Source: Flavobacteriaceae bacterium (GTDB lineage: Bacteria > Bacteroidota > Bacteroidia > Flavobacteriales > Flavobacteriaceae). Taken from it: a stretch of 64,000 bases of DNA. The stretch is from NCBI GenBank assembly GCA_002746415.1, contig NVXD01000021.1:1-64000 (forward strand). Reading direction: 5' to 3'. The notes under the pieces were generated by a model, which did not search any database, was not told the DNA's origin, and worked only from the letters and a program-made list of their open reading frames with translations. Positions within the stretch are counted from its first letter, which is position 1. Each line of letters begins with the position of its first letter. Below, one piece after another: positions 25,277 through 33,428 of the stretch. The translations under genes were made by a program, and so were the position numbers.

Positions 25277-28132
25277 ATGAAGTACTGTTTAATGTTCCTA
25301 ATATGTATTGCGTTTTTTAATTTAAATGCGCAGCAGACTGGAAGTATTGTTGGAAAACTTATTGATAAAGAATTAAATGATGAACCCCTAGCATTTGCTA
25401 ATGTTCTTATAAAGGAATCTACAAAGGGGACCACTTCAGGTTTTGATGGCTTATATGAACTGGCAGAATTAGCCTCTAACCATTACACTATTGTTTATAG
25501 TTATTTAGGATATAAAACTGTAGAGGTTCCAAATGTTGAAGTTGTTGCTGGCAAGGTCACTACCCTTAATATTCCGATGAGTGCATCACAGGGTGTTGTT
25601 TTAGATGAAGTTGTTGTTACCACTGCCTTGAGAAAAGATTCTGAAACAGCTTTGTTGTTAGATCAAAAGAAAGCAATAGCAATTAGGGAAAGCATAGGGG
25701 CACAAGAATTGGCAAAAATGGGAGTCACTGATATTGCAACGGCTACCACCAAAATATCAGGCGTAACAAGTAGTGAGGCTTCTGGAGCTATTTTTGTACG
25801 TGGTCTTGGGGATAGGTATTTATCTACTACCCTAAATGGTCTTCCCATTCCCTCTGATGATGTAGAAAAGAAAAACATTGACCTTTCTCTTTTCCCTACC
25901 AGAGTCATTCAAAATGTAAGCATCAGTAAAACATATTCGGCAAAGGCCACTGCAGATCAATCTTCTGGGGCCATTAACATTACCTCAAGAGCTTTAAGAG
26001 GCTCTAGTGAACTTAGTGCTGGGCTATCTAGCGGAATCAACTCCAATGTTGCAAAAAGTGGCATTTGGGATGATTTTAAAATCTCTCCCAACCAAGGAGA
26101 TGCTGTTTTTGGGTTCTATAATACAAATGTTACTACTCAAGAACAGATTACCCAACAGAGTTGGAATACGAGAAAACAAGAAAATCCAATAGACTATTCT
26201 TTTTCATTAGCTGCTGGAAAAAGAATCAAAGAAAAGTTAGCCATCTTTTTTACGGGCTCCCATTCTCGTTCATACGAATACGAGCAAGGTCTTTTTCGTC
26301 AGTATAGATCAAATTTCATTGATGACACCATAACGGATGCCACTACTTATGGTACTAATACAGTAAATACTGCCTTATTGGACCTCACTTATTTTGCTAA
26401 TGCACAACATAAATTAAAGTCGGTCACTTTCTTTATCAACAAGCTTAGCGAATCCGTTTTTGAAGGAGGGCGAAACGGGGAGGCTACAATTTTTGAAGAA
26501 ACTGCCCCAGCTGAAGGCTTATTCCAATTTATTAGAGATCAAAACACAAAGCAAACTCGTTTACTGGTAACTCAACTTTTAGGAACGCATCAAATCGGAG
26601 AAAAAAATAAACTAGAATGGGCAGGAGGGTATAATTTCCTAAATGCCGATGAACCCAACAGAATTCGAAATGAAGTGAATTTTGACCCCAACGGAATACT
26701 GGTTCAACTCGGAAGAAATGGAGGCTTTCAACAAAGAAAATCAAATCAAAAAATAAAGGATACTGAGTATAATGGTGTCCTTATGGATGTTCTTAGTATA
26801 ATAGATAAAGATGAAAAATTATTAAAAATAGAATTTGGAGTTTCTTTTCGAAACAAGAAGAGAGATTTTAGTTCAGAATTTGTTGGGGTAGAAGAATCAG
26901 CAACCAATGCCATTAATCCTTATTCGATAGACAATCTTGGAAGTATCTTTCAACAATCAAATTTTGATAATGGCTTATTGGAATTAAATTTATTGGGTTC
27001 CAATGCAAATGCTGAAAGAAAGGATATTTATAAAGGGGAACTAGATTCCAAGGCCGCTTTTGTAGCCTTTAATGCTGCCCTTAAGAGATGGAATTTTAAT
27101 GCCGGACTTCGCTATCAAAAAGATGAAATAAACGTTAGCTATGACATAGGAAATCTATTTCCCAGAATAGGAGAAAGTACACAAGACTATGACAATGTAT
27201 ATCCCAGTTTAAATATAAAGTATGCTATAAACGAATTGCATGCCTTACGCATGGCAATCAGCCGCACGCTTACACTCCCTGAGTTTAAAGAAGTGTCTCC
27301 TTTTGAATACGTGTCACCCACAGGGCAAGTTATTCGCGGTAATGTTGATGTTAAGGCCTCAAAAAATATTAATTACGATTTAAAGTGGGAATTTTTTCCT
27401 TCTGATAGTGAACTCGTTTCGGTTACCGCTTTCTACAAAGACATAACGGACCCCATTAACAAAGTCAGGGACAGAGGATCTGCAGGCGTATTTTCTTATT
27501 TCAATTCTGCAAAAAAAGCAAAAGTATTTGGGTTAGAAGCGGAAGCAAAATTGAACCTCATAGCACCTAGTGTCGATAATGAAAATGAGCCAAAGTCTGG
27601 GAATGAATTAAACCTTGTATTAAATGCTACAAGAATGTGGCACTCACAAGATTTAAGAGAAATTTTCAATGAAAATGGCGCGCTATTAAGAACTTTTAGA
27701 TATAAAGGAATTACCAAAACAGATTTACAGGGAGCATCGGATTGGATATTCAACACCAGCCTAAATTTTAATACCGTAGGAGATGATTCCTTTGCCACAT
27801 CATTAAGTGCCAACTATGCTTCAGACAAAATATTTGCCTTGGGTGTTCCCACAGATCAATCCAATCGAAATATTTTTTATGATGATGCCATTATTGAAAA
27901 GGGATTTCTTGTCTTGAATGGATTGATAAGCAAGGAATTTGGTAAACATTGGAAACTGTCTCTAATCGGTAAAAACCTATTGAATCCTCAAATAAAACAA
28001 ACACAAAAAATACTGCGAAATGTAAGTGAGCTTGCTGCAAATCCAGCAGTAAAAAGAAATGAAGTGCAAGAAACAGTACGCTCTTATACAACGGGTATCA
28101 CCCTAAGCATAGGTGTCAATTATAACTTTTAA
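25277..28132 (+). CDS. TonB-dependent outer membrane receptor
   Basis: A 951-residue outer membrane transporter (ATG 25277; the TTG just before it is less likely). The signal peptide ends at LNAQ (about 18). A carboxypeptidase regulatory-like domain (about 22-105) is followed by a plug (about 110-230) with VFVRGLGDRYLSTTLNGLPI-type features such as FVRGLGDRYLSTT. The 22-strand barrel ends with the aromatic NYNF. The sequence is not SusC-like and no SusD partner is encoded. The adjacent gene encodes a beta-helix lipoprotein, and the promoter carries the repeat array found before pstS. The substrate is therefore probably a phosphorus source, which is inference. Confidence 0.9.
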   Translation: MKYCLMFLICIAFFNLNAQQTGSIVGKLIDKELNDEPLAFANVLIKESTKGTTSGFDGLYELAELASNHYTIVYSYLGYKTVEVPNVEVVAGKVTTLNIPMSASQGVVLDEVVVTTALRKDSETALLLDQKKAIAIRESIGAQELAKMGVTDIATATTKISGVTSSEASGAIFVRGLGDRYLSTTLNGLPIPSDDVEKKNIDLSLFPTRVIQNVSISKTYSAKATADQSSGAINITSRALRGSSELSAGLSSGINSNVAKSGIWDDFKISPNQGDAVFGFYNTNVTTQEQITQQSWNTRKQENPIDYSFSLAAGKRIKEKLAIFFTGSHSRSYEYEQGLFRQYRSNFIDDTITDATTYGTNTVNTALLDLTYFANAQHKLKSVTFFINKLSESVFEGGRNGEATIFEETAPAEGLFQFIRDQNTKQTRLLVTQLLGTHQIGEKNKLEWAGGYNFLNADEPNRIRNEVNFDPNGILVQLGRNGGFQQRKSNQKIKDTEYNGVLMDVLSIIDKDEKLLKIEFGVSFRNKKRDFSSEFVGVEESATNAINPYSIDNLGSIFQQSNFDNGLLELNLLGSNANAERKDIYKGELDSKAAFVAFNAALKRWNFNAGLRYQKDEINVSYDIGNLFPRIGESTQDYDNVYPSLNIKYAINELHALRMAISRTLTLPEFKEVSPFEYVSPTGQVIRGNVDVKASKNINYDLKWEFFPSDSELVSVTAFYKDITDPINKVRDRGSAGVFSYFNSAKKAKVFGLEAEAKLNLIAPSVDNENEPKSGNELNLVLNATRMWHSQDLREIFNENGALLRTFRYKGITKTDLQGASDWIFNTSLNFNTVGDDSFATSLSANYASDKIFALGVPTDQSNRNIFYDDAIIEKGFLVLNGLISKEFGKHWKLSLIGKNLLNPQIKQTQKILRNVSELAANPAVKRNEVQETVRSYTTGITLSIGVNYNF

Positions 28133-28170
28133 ACTAAAAATAAATCTTATTAAACATTAAAGAAACAATT

Positions 28171-29274
28171 ATGAAAATGAACAATTTAAAAAAATCAGTA
28201 GCTTTTATAGCTTTATCCGCTTTGTTACTAGCAAGTTGTAGTAGTGACGATGGCGGCACGGACCCAGTAGTGGCAAACTGCTCAGATGGCATCATGAATC
28301 AAGATGAAACTGGAGTTGATTGCGGTGGGTCTTCATGCAATGCATGTATCGTTGCAGAAGTTACAGACCTTGAGGGCGCTTTGACTAAAGACAGAACACT
28401 TTTGGCTACAGAAACATATGCCTTGAAAGGAACTTTTAGTGTACCATCAGATATTACATTAACTATCCCTGCAGGCACTACTATTATTGCGGATGTTGAA
28501 ACTGGTGAGGAAACCAGCACATACATTGTTGTCCAAAAGGGCGGTAAGATAGACATTCAAGGTACTGCTAGTGCCCCTGTAATTATGACTTCGGCCAATA
28601 AAACTCCAGGTGATTGGGGCGGATTGGTAATTGCTGGTGATGCAACAACTACTGAAGGTGTAGATGCCGTTGCTGAAGTTGGTCAGATTATATATGGCGG
28701 CACCAATGATACAGACAATTCTGGTTCCATTAGTTATTTGGTTATAAAATATGCTGGCGCCCAGATTAATGCGGACTCACAATATAATGGTCTTACATTG
28801 TATGCAGTAGGTTCTGGAACTACTATTGGATATGTTGCCATAATAGATGGGCAAGATGATGGTGTTGAATTCTTTGGTGGAACGGTTTCAGCGTCTAATC
28901 TCTATATTGAAAACAACGAGGATGATGCAGTTGACTGGACGGAAGGTTGGAACGGTACTTTAACCAACACCTATATCACCCATACAAAAGCAGGTTTTTC
29001 TACAGCTTTGGAAGCCGATGGCTCCAATGGAAATCCAACTTTAACCAATTTTACAGCTGTATCTAACCAAGGTGGTACCGCACTACAGTTTAAAAAGACT
29101 TCTGGCGCTACATTTATAAATATAAGTGTAACAGGATATACCACCAATGTTGATATGAAAGATGCTGGCCCCGTTGCAAATGTAATTGTTGATGCTAATC
29201 CATTAGCCACTACAACAGATGATGTATTCAGTGCTACTCCTCTAGATATATCTACTTGGACTTGGTTTAACTAA
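28171..29274 (+). CDS. Beta-helix surface lipoprotein paired with the TonB receptor
   Basis: A 367-residue lipoprotein. The lipobox LLASC places the lipidated Cys at 23, followed by an acidic stretch SSDDGG typical of surface export in this phylum. Residues 37-59 form a Cys-rich segment with DGIMNQDETGVDCGG and CNAC. The rest (about 75-355) is rich in Gly, Asn, Thr and short strands (VQKGGKIDIQGT, WGGLVIAGDA, NLYIENNEDDAVDW), as in right-handed beta-helix proteins. No catalytic motif was recognised. It starts 38 bp after the receptor gene and probably shares its promoter, so it may capture or process the receptor's ligand. Confidence 0.82.
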   Translation: MKMNNLKKSVAFIALSALLLASCSSDDGGTDPVVANCSDGIMNQDETGVDCGGSSCNACIVAEVTDLEGALTKDRTLLATETYALKGTFSVPSDITLTIPAGTTIIADVETGEETSTYIVVQKGGKIDIQGTASAPVIMTSANKTPGDWGGLVIAGDATTTEGVDAVAEVGQIIYGGTNDTDNSGSISYLVIKYAGAQINADSQYNGLTLYAVGSGTTIGYVAIIDGQDDGVEFFGGTVSASNLYIENNEDDAVDWTEGWNGTLTNTYITHTKAGFSTALEADGSNGNPTLTNFTAVSNQGGTALQFKKTSGATFINISVTGYTTNVDMKDAGPVANVIVDANPLATTTDDVFSATPLDISTWTWFN

Positions 29275-29384
29275 TAAATATTCGTGCCCTTAATACAGCA
29301 AATTGTTTTAAGGGTAATAGATATTAAAGAAAAACCGATTTCATTTAATATTAGTTTTTGTCGACTATTTTTTGAAGTCTGAAT

Positions 29385-29422
29385 GGCTATCCCTATCAAA
29401 AAGGGGTGGCTTTTTTCTTTTT
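29385..29422 (+). terminator. Intrinsic terminator after the receptor-lipoprotein operon
   Basis: The stem GGCTATCCCT/AGGGGTGGCT (with G-U pairs) has a 7 nt loop and a T-rich tail. A weaker palindrome CCCTTAA/TTAAGGG (29287-29314) lies just upstream. Confidence 0.75.
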
Positions 29423-29437
29423 TAATTTATTTAAAAA

Positions 29438-29482
29438 TTAGTATAAAATAAACATTACATTAACATTGACATTGGTTCTTTG
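29438..29482 (+). promoter_or_regulatory. Orphan Pho-type promoter
   Basis: Pentamers TTAGT 29438, TAAAC 29449 and TTAAC 29460 are spaced 11 bp. The last ends 10 bp before GTTCTTTG (29475-29482), the same geometry as the pstS promoter. It drives only a decayed reading frame. Confidence 0.55.
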
Positions 29483-29504
29483 TCACCGAAAAAAACTAGA
29501 ATAA

Positions 29505-29611
29505 ATGAAATTCAAAATTGGGGCTATTTGCCTTTACTAAGCATCTCTTTTCTATCTGCACAAGAAAAAGAGCATACATTTACCGTAATTTTTGAACCAA
29601 ACCTTGGATAA
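29505..29611 (+). pseudogene. Decayed exported-protein gene behind the orphan promoter
   Basis: ATG 29505 opens as MKFKIGA and hits a stop after 11 codons. Shifting the frame by two bases inside the signal peptide continues with LLSISFLSAQEKEHTFT, a good signal peptidase I site, and then stops at 29611. The mature protein is otherwise gone, as the next 200 bp show no matching frame. The identity of the lost protein is unknown. The rest of 29612-29817 holds a short CCCTC-AAT-GAGGG palindrome and no gene. Confidence 0.5.
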
Positions 29612-29817
29612 TTAAGCCCTCAATGAGGGGTGAACCTAAGAACTTCAGTACATGATAAAAACCAGCTTTTAAATTATATTGTTTTGATAAAAAAATACTA
29701 TAATTTAAACCTGTCAGGACTTAATAATGGTGCAACATGACCACCTTGAACTAATAACAACCAATTTTTGCCATGTACTTAGCCTAAAAACACAAAATGC
29801 ACTAAGAGCAATAAAGC

Positions 29818-31650
29818 TTATATATCTTCCTCTATATTCTCTTTAATCCATTTAACACAGTCCGTAAAACTATTAAAAATACACTCTTCTGGAATGAAAT
29901 CTGGAATAATGTCAATTACCTCCATCATATACCTTGGTTGCTTTAATACATTGACAAAAAGCACATCTATGTTTTTTGTTTTTAAATCTTGAAGCATGTC
30001 TTCCATAGCGTATAAACCAGACTGATCCATATATTGCATTCTTTCTAACCGCATAATTACAGTTGATGCCGTATGGGGAATTTGGTTAGCCAACAATTGA
30101 AAATCACTTGTGGATCCAAAAAATAAAGGTCCTTTTAAATGCTTGATAAATACATTTTCCTTTAACTGTTTTGGGAAATCTATTTCATCTTTCCATACTT
30201 CTTCTTTTAAGGTTTTCACATTTGAGCTTTCCGCTGTTAGGTCTCCTATTTTCTTCATAAACATCAAAGATGCAATCACTAATCCTATTCCAACAGCATA
30301 AACAAGATTCCAAACAGATGACAATACCAAAACAACTATCATAATAATAACTTCTGGACGGGGCATATAAGGAATTGCTTTAAGTCCTTTATAATCCATT
30401 ACCCCTATACCAACAGTAATCAATATTCCCGCTAAAACAGCAGCCGGAATTTGAGATGCAATTGGTCCCAATGCCAATAAAATAATAAGGAGCAAAATAC
30501 CCGCTAACATGCCCGATAATTTTGTTTTTCCTCCAGCATTAATATTCACTACAGTTCTAATGGTAGCTCCTGCTCCGGGAATACCTCCAAATATTGCTGC
30601 AATACTATTGCCTATTCCCTGGCCTATTAATTCTTTATTGGGTTTATGCTTGGTTTTGGTCATGTTATCCGCAACTACAGAAGTCAACAAAGAATCAATA
30701 GCCCCTAATAACGCCAGTGTTAATGCTGTAAATACATAGGGTGTAATGCCCCCTAAAGTAAAATTGGTGAAAATTTCCAGGTTTGGAATAGGCAAACCAC
30801 TTGGGATTTCTTCTATTGGTCTATAGTTTAATTTAAACCCAATGGCTATTCCCGACATAACCAAGAGCGCAACCAAGGTACTGGGTACTGCTTTCGTTAT
30901 TCGTTTAAACCCATAAATAATAAAAATTGTCCCTAAAGACAACATAAACTCCAACCAATTTATATTTTGAAAAGCCCTGGGCAATACCTTTAAAGAGCCA
31001 ATTACACCAGACGCATCTGAACTGGCAAGTATTTGAGATTCTTCTAAAATCTGTTCTTTGGTAATTCCTTTTGCCCTCTTTATAGATTCTTTAAAGTCTT
31101 CTAACACCAATATGCCTTCTCCAGCTTCTTCCTTTAAAATATTCTCTAGAATCAATTCTTCGGCATAGGGCTTAAATTGTTCCACAAATGCGGTATCTTC
31201 CTTTGGATAATACCCAATGGAAGGTAGAATCTGTGTCACTAAAATAATAACACCTATGGCCGTCATAAAACCCGAGACAACAGGATAAGGTATGTATTTA
31301 ATGTATTTTCCTAAACCACTAAACCCCAAAACAATTTGCATAATTCCAGCCAATAGGAATACTGTTAAAATCGCTGGTAATGCCTTAGACAAATCACCAT
31401 TAAAACTTCCTATTATACCCGCAATCACTACCATGCTTACTGCAGTCATAGGAGCTGTTGGCCCAGAAATCTGAGTATTGGTTCCGCCAAACAAGGCTGC
31501 AAAGAAACTTAAAAAAATAGCCCCATAGAGACCTGCACTTGGCCCTAATCCAGAACTGACCCCAAATGCTAATGCCAAGGGAAGGGCAACAATTCCTGCC
31601 GTGATGCCTCCAAAAAGATCTCCTTTAAAATTTGAAAATAAATTTTTCAT
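29818..31650 (-). CDS. SulP-family anion transporter with STAS domain
   Basis: A 610-residue inner membrane anion transporter. About 11-14 membrane helices occur, starting at residue 12. The first segment PLALAFGVSSGLGPSAGLYG and FGGTNTQISGPTAPM fit the SulP substrate site. A hydrophilic insert (about 150-225) separates two helix groups. A STAS domain fills about 485-605 (MRLERMQYMDQSGLYAMEDML). It follows the carbonic anhydrase gene by 21 bp on the same strand, so the likely substrate is bicarbonate rather than sulfate, as in BicA-like systems; this is inference from context. It lies inside the phosphate region but in opposite orientation. Confidence 0.92.
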   Translation of the reverse strand: MKNLFSNFKGDLFGGITAGIVALPLALAFGVSSGLGPSAGLYGAIFLSFFAALFGGTNTQISGPTAPMTAVSMVVIAGIIGSFNGDLSKALPAILTVFLLAGIMQIVLGFSGLGKYIKYIPYPVVSGFMTAIGVIILVTQILPSIGYYPKEDTAFVEQFKPYAEELILENILKEEAGEGILVLEDFKESIKRAKGITKEQILEESQILASSDASGVIGSLKVLPRAFQNINWLEFMLSLGTIFIIYGFKRITKAVPSTLVALLVMSGIAIGFKLNYRPIEEIPSGLPIPNLEIFTNFTLGGITPYVFTALTLALLGAIDSLLTSVVADNMTKTKHKPNKELIGQGIGNSIAAIFGGIPGAGATIRTVVNINAGGKTKLSGMLAGILLLIILLALGPIASQIPAAVLAGILITVGIGVMDYKGLKAIPYMPRPEVIIMIVVLVLSSVWNLVYAVGIGLVIASLMFMKKIGDLTAESSNVKTLKEEVWKDEIDFPKQLKENVFIKHLKGPLFFGSTSDFQLLANQIPHTASTVIMRLERMQYMDQSGLYAMEDMLQDLKTKNIDVLFVNVLKQPRYMMEVIDIIPDFIPEECIFNSFTDCVKWIKENIEEDI

Positions 31651-31671
31651 AATTATTTTTAAGCTGTTATT

Positions 31672-32301
31672 TTATTCGTAAAATTTGACTTCTCCAGAAT
31701 TAATATCATACATAGCACCAATAATCAATATTTCATTATTGTCTTGCATTTCTGCCAAAACGTTACTTTCTTTTAAAATTCTATCAATAGTTAAACTCAC
31801 ATTTTTCTCAGAGACCTCATTGACAAATTCCAAATTCGAGGAATTTCTTAAATTGATATCCTGTGGGGATTTTACGGCATTTACTGCTGGTTTAATATTC
31901 TCTAACATGGCTGTTAAATTTCCCAATTTCGCATTATCACATGCCCCTTTTATGGCACCGCATTTTGTATGCCCCAAAACTACCACAAGTTTGGTTCCAG
32001 CTAATTTGCACGCAAACTCCATACTTCCCAAAATATCTTGGTTCACAAAATTGCCTGCTATCCTCACACTAAAAACATCCCCTAGCCCTTGATCAAAAAC
32101 TAACTCAGCTGATACTCTTGAGTCAATACAACTTAAAATAGTTGCAAATGGAAATTGTCCTTCGCTAGTATCATTGACTTGCTCTAATAAATTTCTATTG
32201 GCCTTTAAATTATTTTGAAATCTTATATTTCCCTCTTTTAAATATTGCAATGACTTTTGTGGTGTCATTGTTGCTTGTGTTTCTTTTGTATGTGTTTTCA
32301 T
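31672..32301 (-). CDS. Beta-class carbonic anhydrase
   Basis: A 209-residue zinc enzyme that interconverts CO2 and bicarbonate. The zinc ligands are Cys58, His111 and Cys114, with the catalytic dyad Asp60/Arg62 in SCIDSRV and HTKCGAIKGA further on. No signal peptide is seen, so it is cytoplasmic. The gene is 21 bp upstream of the SulP transporter gene in one operon. The pair would import and equilibrate bicarbonate, for instance for carboxylation reactions. No Pho-like repeat array precedes it. Confidence 0.95.
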   Translation of the reverse strand: MKTHTKETQATMTPQKSLQYLKEGNIRFQNNLKANRNLLEQVNDTSEGQFPFATILSCIDSRVSAELVFDQGLGDVFSVRIAGNFVNQDILGSMEFACKLAGTKLVVVLGHTKCGAIKGACDNAKLGNLTAMLENIKPAVNAVKSPQDINLRNSSNLEFVNEVSEKNVSLTIDRILKESNVLAEMQDNNEILIIGAMYDINSGEVKFYE

Positions 32302-32454
32302 TATTTTCTTATTTCAACTTGATCTTTTTGTTTGTACTCTTTCAATATTTTGCTAGTAAGGTGCCATATAGCAATCTAATTTTTTTCTAAGAATACCGCT
32401 ATCTAAATTACAGGCTACATACGTCCTTTTTGTTTTTTAGCGCATCATTGTCCC

Positions 32455-32661
32455 ATGCCTCAAGAAATTAAGCCTATCAAGATTTTTATTTATGCAACAT
32501 CTAAGTATGAGCCTTGTGGAACAATATCCAATGCAATCAAAGATTATACCTGCTTCGACTTTGCCACCCAAAAGCAATACGCTCTGAGCAAAGAATACTT
32601 AAAAATTATGCAAGAAAAAAATAACCTACGACACGCTGGCTGGTCCATTTATTCTATATAA
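32455..32661 (+). CDS. Uncertain 68-residue reading frame
   Basis: I do not recognise this protein. It starts with a plausible strand (KPIKIFIYATSKYEPCGT) followed by a helical segment (ISNAIKDYTCFD, then KEYLKIMQEKNNLRHAGW) and has two Cys residues. It has no good promoter match and ends convergent with a small exported protein gene. It may be a remnant of a longer protein or a small gene. Codon use is like the neighbours. Treat as tentative. Confidence 0.3.
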   Translation: MPQEIKPIKIFIYATSKYEPCGTISNAIKDYTCFDFATQKQYALSKEYLKIMQEKNNLRHAGWSIYSI

Positions 32662-32745
32662 ACAATTATTATGGCACTTGACCCATACCTCTTAAGTATG
32701 ACAGAAAGTAACGGTAATTTCCCTAAAAACTAATTCTGATAACAT

Positions 32746-33048
32746 CTATACCTGGGGAGGAGGCGAGACTAAATTGAGATATGGTTTCGAATAATTTTTA
32801 AACCGATATGCTGTATGGTCTAAATTGTTGGACGCCAAAAAGTATTCAGATTTATTGCAGTTTTTTATAAAAAAGATTAATTCAAAAAAATTTTCAGACT
32901 CATTTCCTGTGTTTTCCTCTTCATTTTCAGAAAAACCATAAAATTTTGAAATATCGACAGTATCATCAATTGCAATAAGTATTGCTGGCGCAGAATTTAC
33001 CACCACAAATAATACCGTAAAGAAAATTGCAATTAGATTATTTCTCAT
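32746..33048 (-). CDS. Small exported/membrane-anchored protein with SPPP terminus
   Basis: About 100 residues from ATG 33048 (an ATG at 33066 is also possible). An N-terminal hydrophobic segment (NLIAIFFTVLFVVVNSAPA) is followed by an acidic middle (SENEEENTGNESENFFEL) and the ending NLVSPPPQV. The hydrophobic start plus acidic centre plus SPPP-type end is a pattern I have seen in small flavobacterial proteins of unknown role. It lies opposite the porin gene. Function unknown. Confidence 0.6.
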   Translation of the reverse strand: MRNNLIAIFFTVLFVVVNSAPAILIAIDDTVDISKFYGFSENEEENTGNESENFFELIFFIKNCNKSEYFLASNNLDHTAYRFKNYSKPYLNLVSPPPQV

Positions 33049-33066
33049 TTTTATAATAAAATGCAA

Positions 33067-33345
33067 TGATAGTTTATTCCATTAAATTTTATGTTAATAT
33101 AAACAAAAACATCTCCTGTAAATCCATTAACAAATAAGACAGTCAGGACACACAGCTGTTGTATAAGCTTTTACTACTCAACTCCCAACGCAATTAGGTC
33201 GTATTAAAATTACACGATATAGACATCTATTTCAAAAATTTGGCGAAGTATTTCTTACGCGTAATTCGTTTTTATAAACCAATTTTTTATTGAAATATAT
33301 AGACCGTCATATACGCATCTGCTTTTCATTACTGCTATTTGCTTA
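33067..33345. other. Intergenic stretch without gene
   Basis: I see no supported gene here. One plus-strand frame before the stop at about 33276 reads GRIKITRYRHLFQKFGEVFL, which could be the tail of a lost protein, but it has no start or family match. The promoter array of the porin gene begins at 33346. Confidence 0.4.
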
Positions 33346-33401
33346 TTGACTAAAATATAACTTATGATTAACGTTACCTTAACACTGCAAAGCGACTTTT
33401 G
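33346..33401 (+). promoter_or_regulatory. Putative Pho-box array and promoter of the porin gene
   Basis: Pentamers TTGAC 33346, ATAAC 33357, TTAAC 33368 and TTAAC 33379 are exactly 11 bp apart. The last ends 10 bp before the -7-like GACTTTTG (33394-33401), 27 bp upstream of the ATG. Confidence 0.75.
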
Positions 33402-33428
33402 CAGAGACAAAAACTAATCTCTAACAAC

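Noticed and set aside
33169-33279. Frame tail reading RIKITRYRHLFQKFGEVFL
   Set aside because: No start codon with a plausible N-terminus and no recognised family; may be chance or a lost gene end.
33399-33428. Earlier start for the porin gene
   Set aside because: It begins within the predicted -7 element and would precede a good signal peptide by ten residues.
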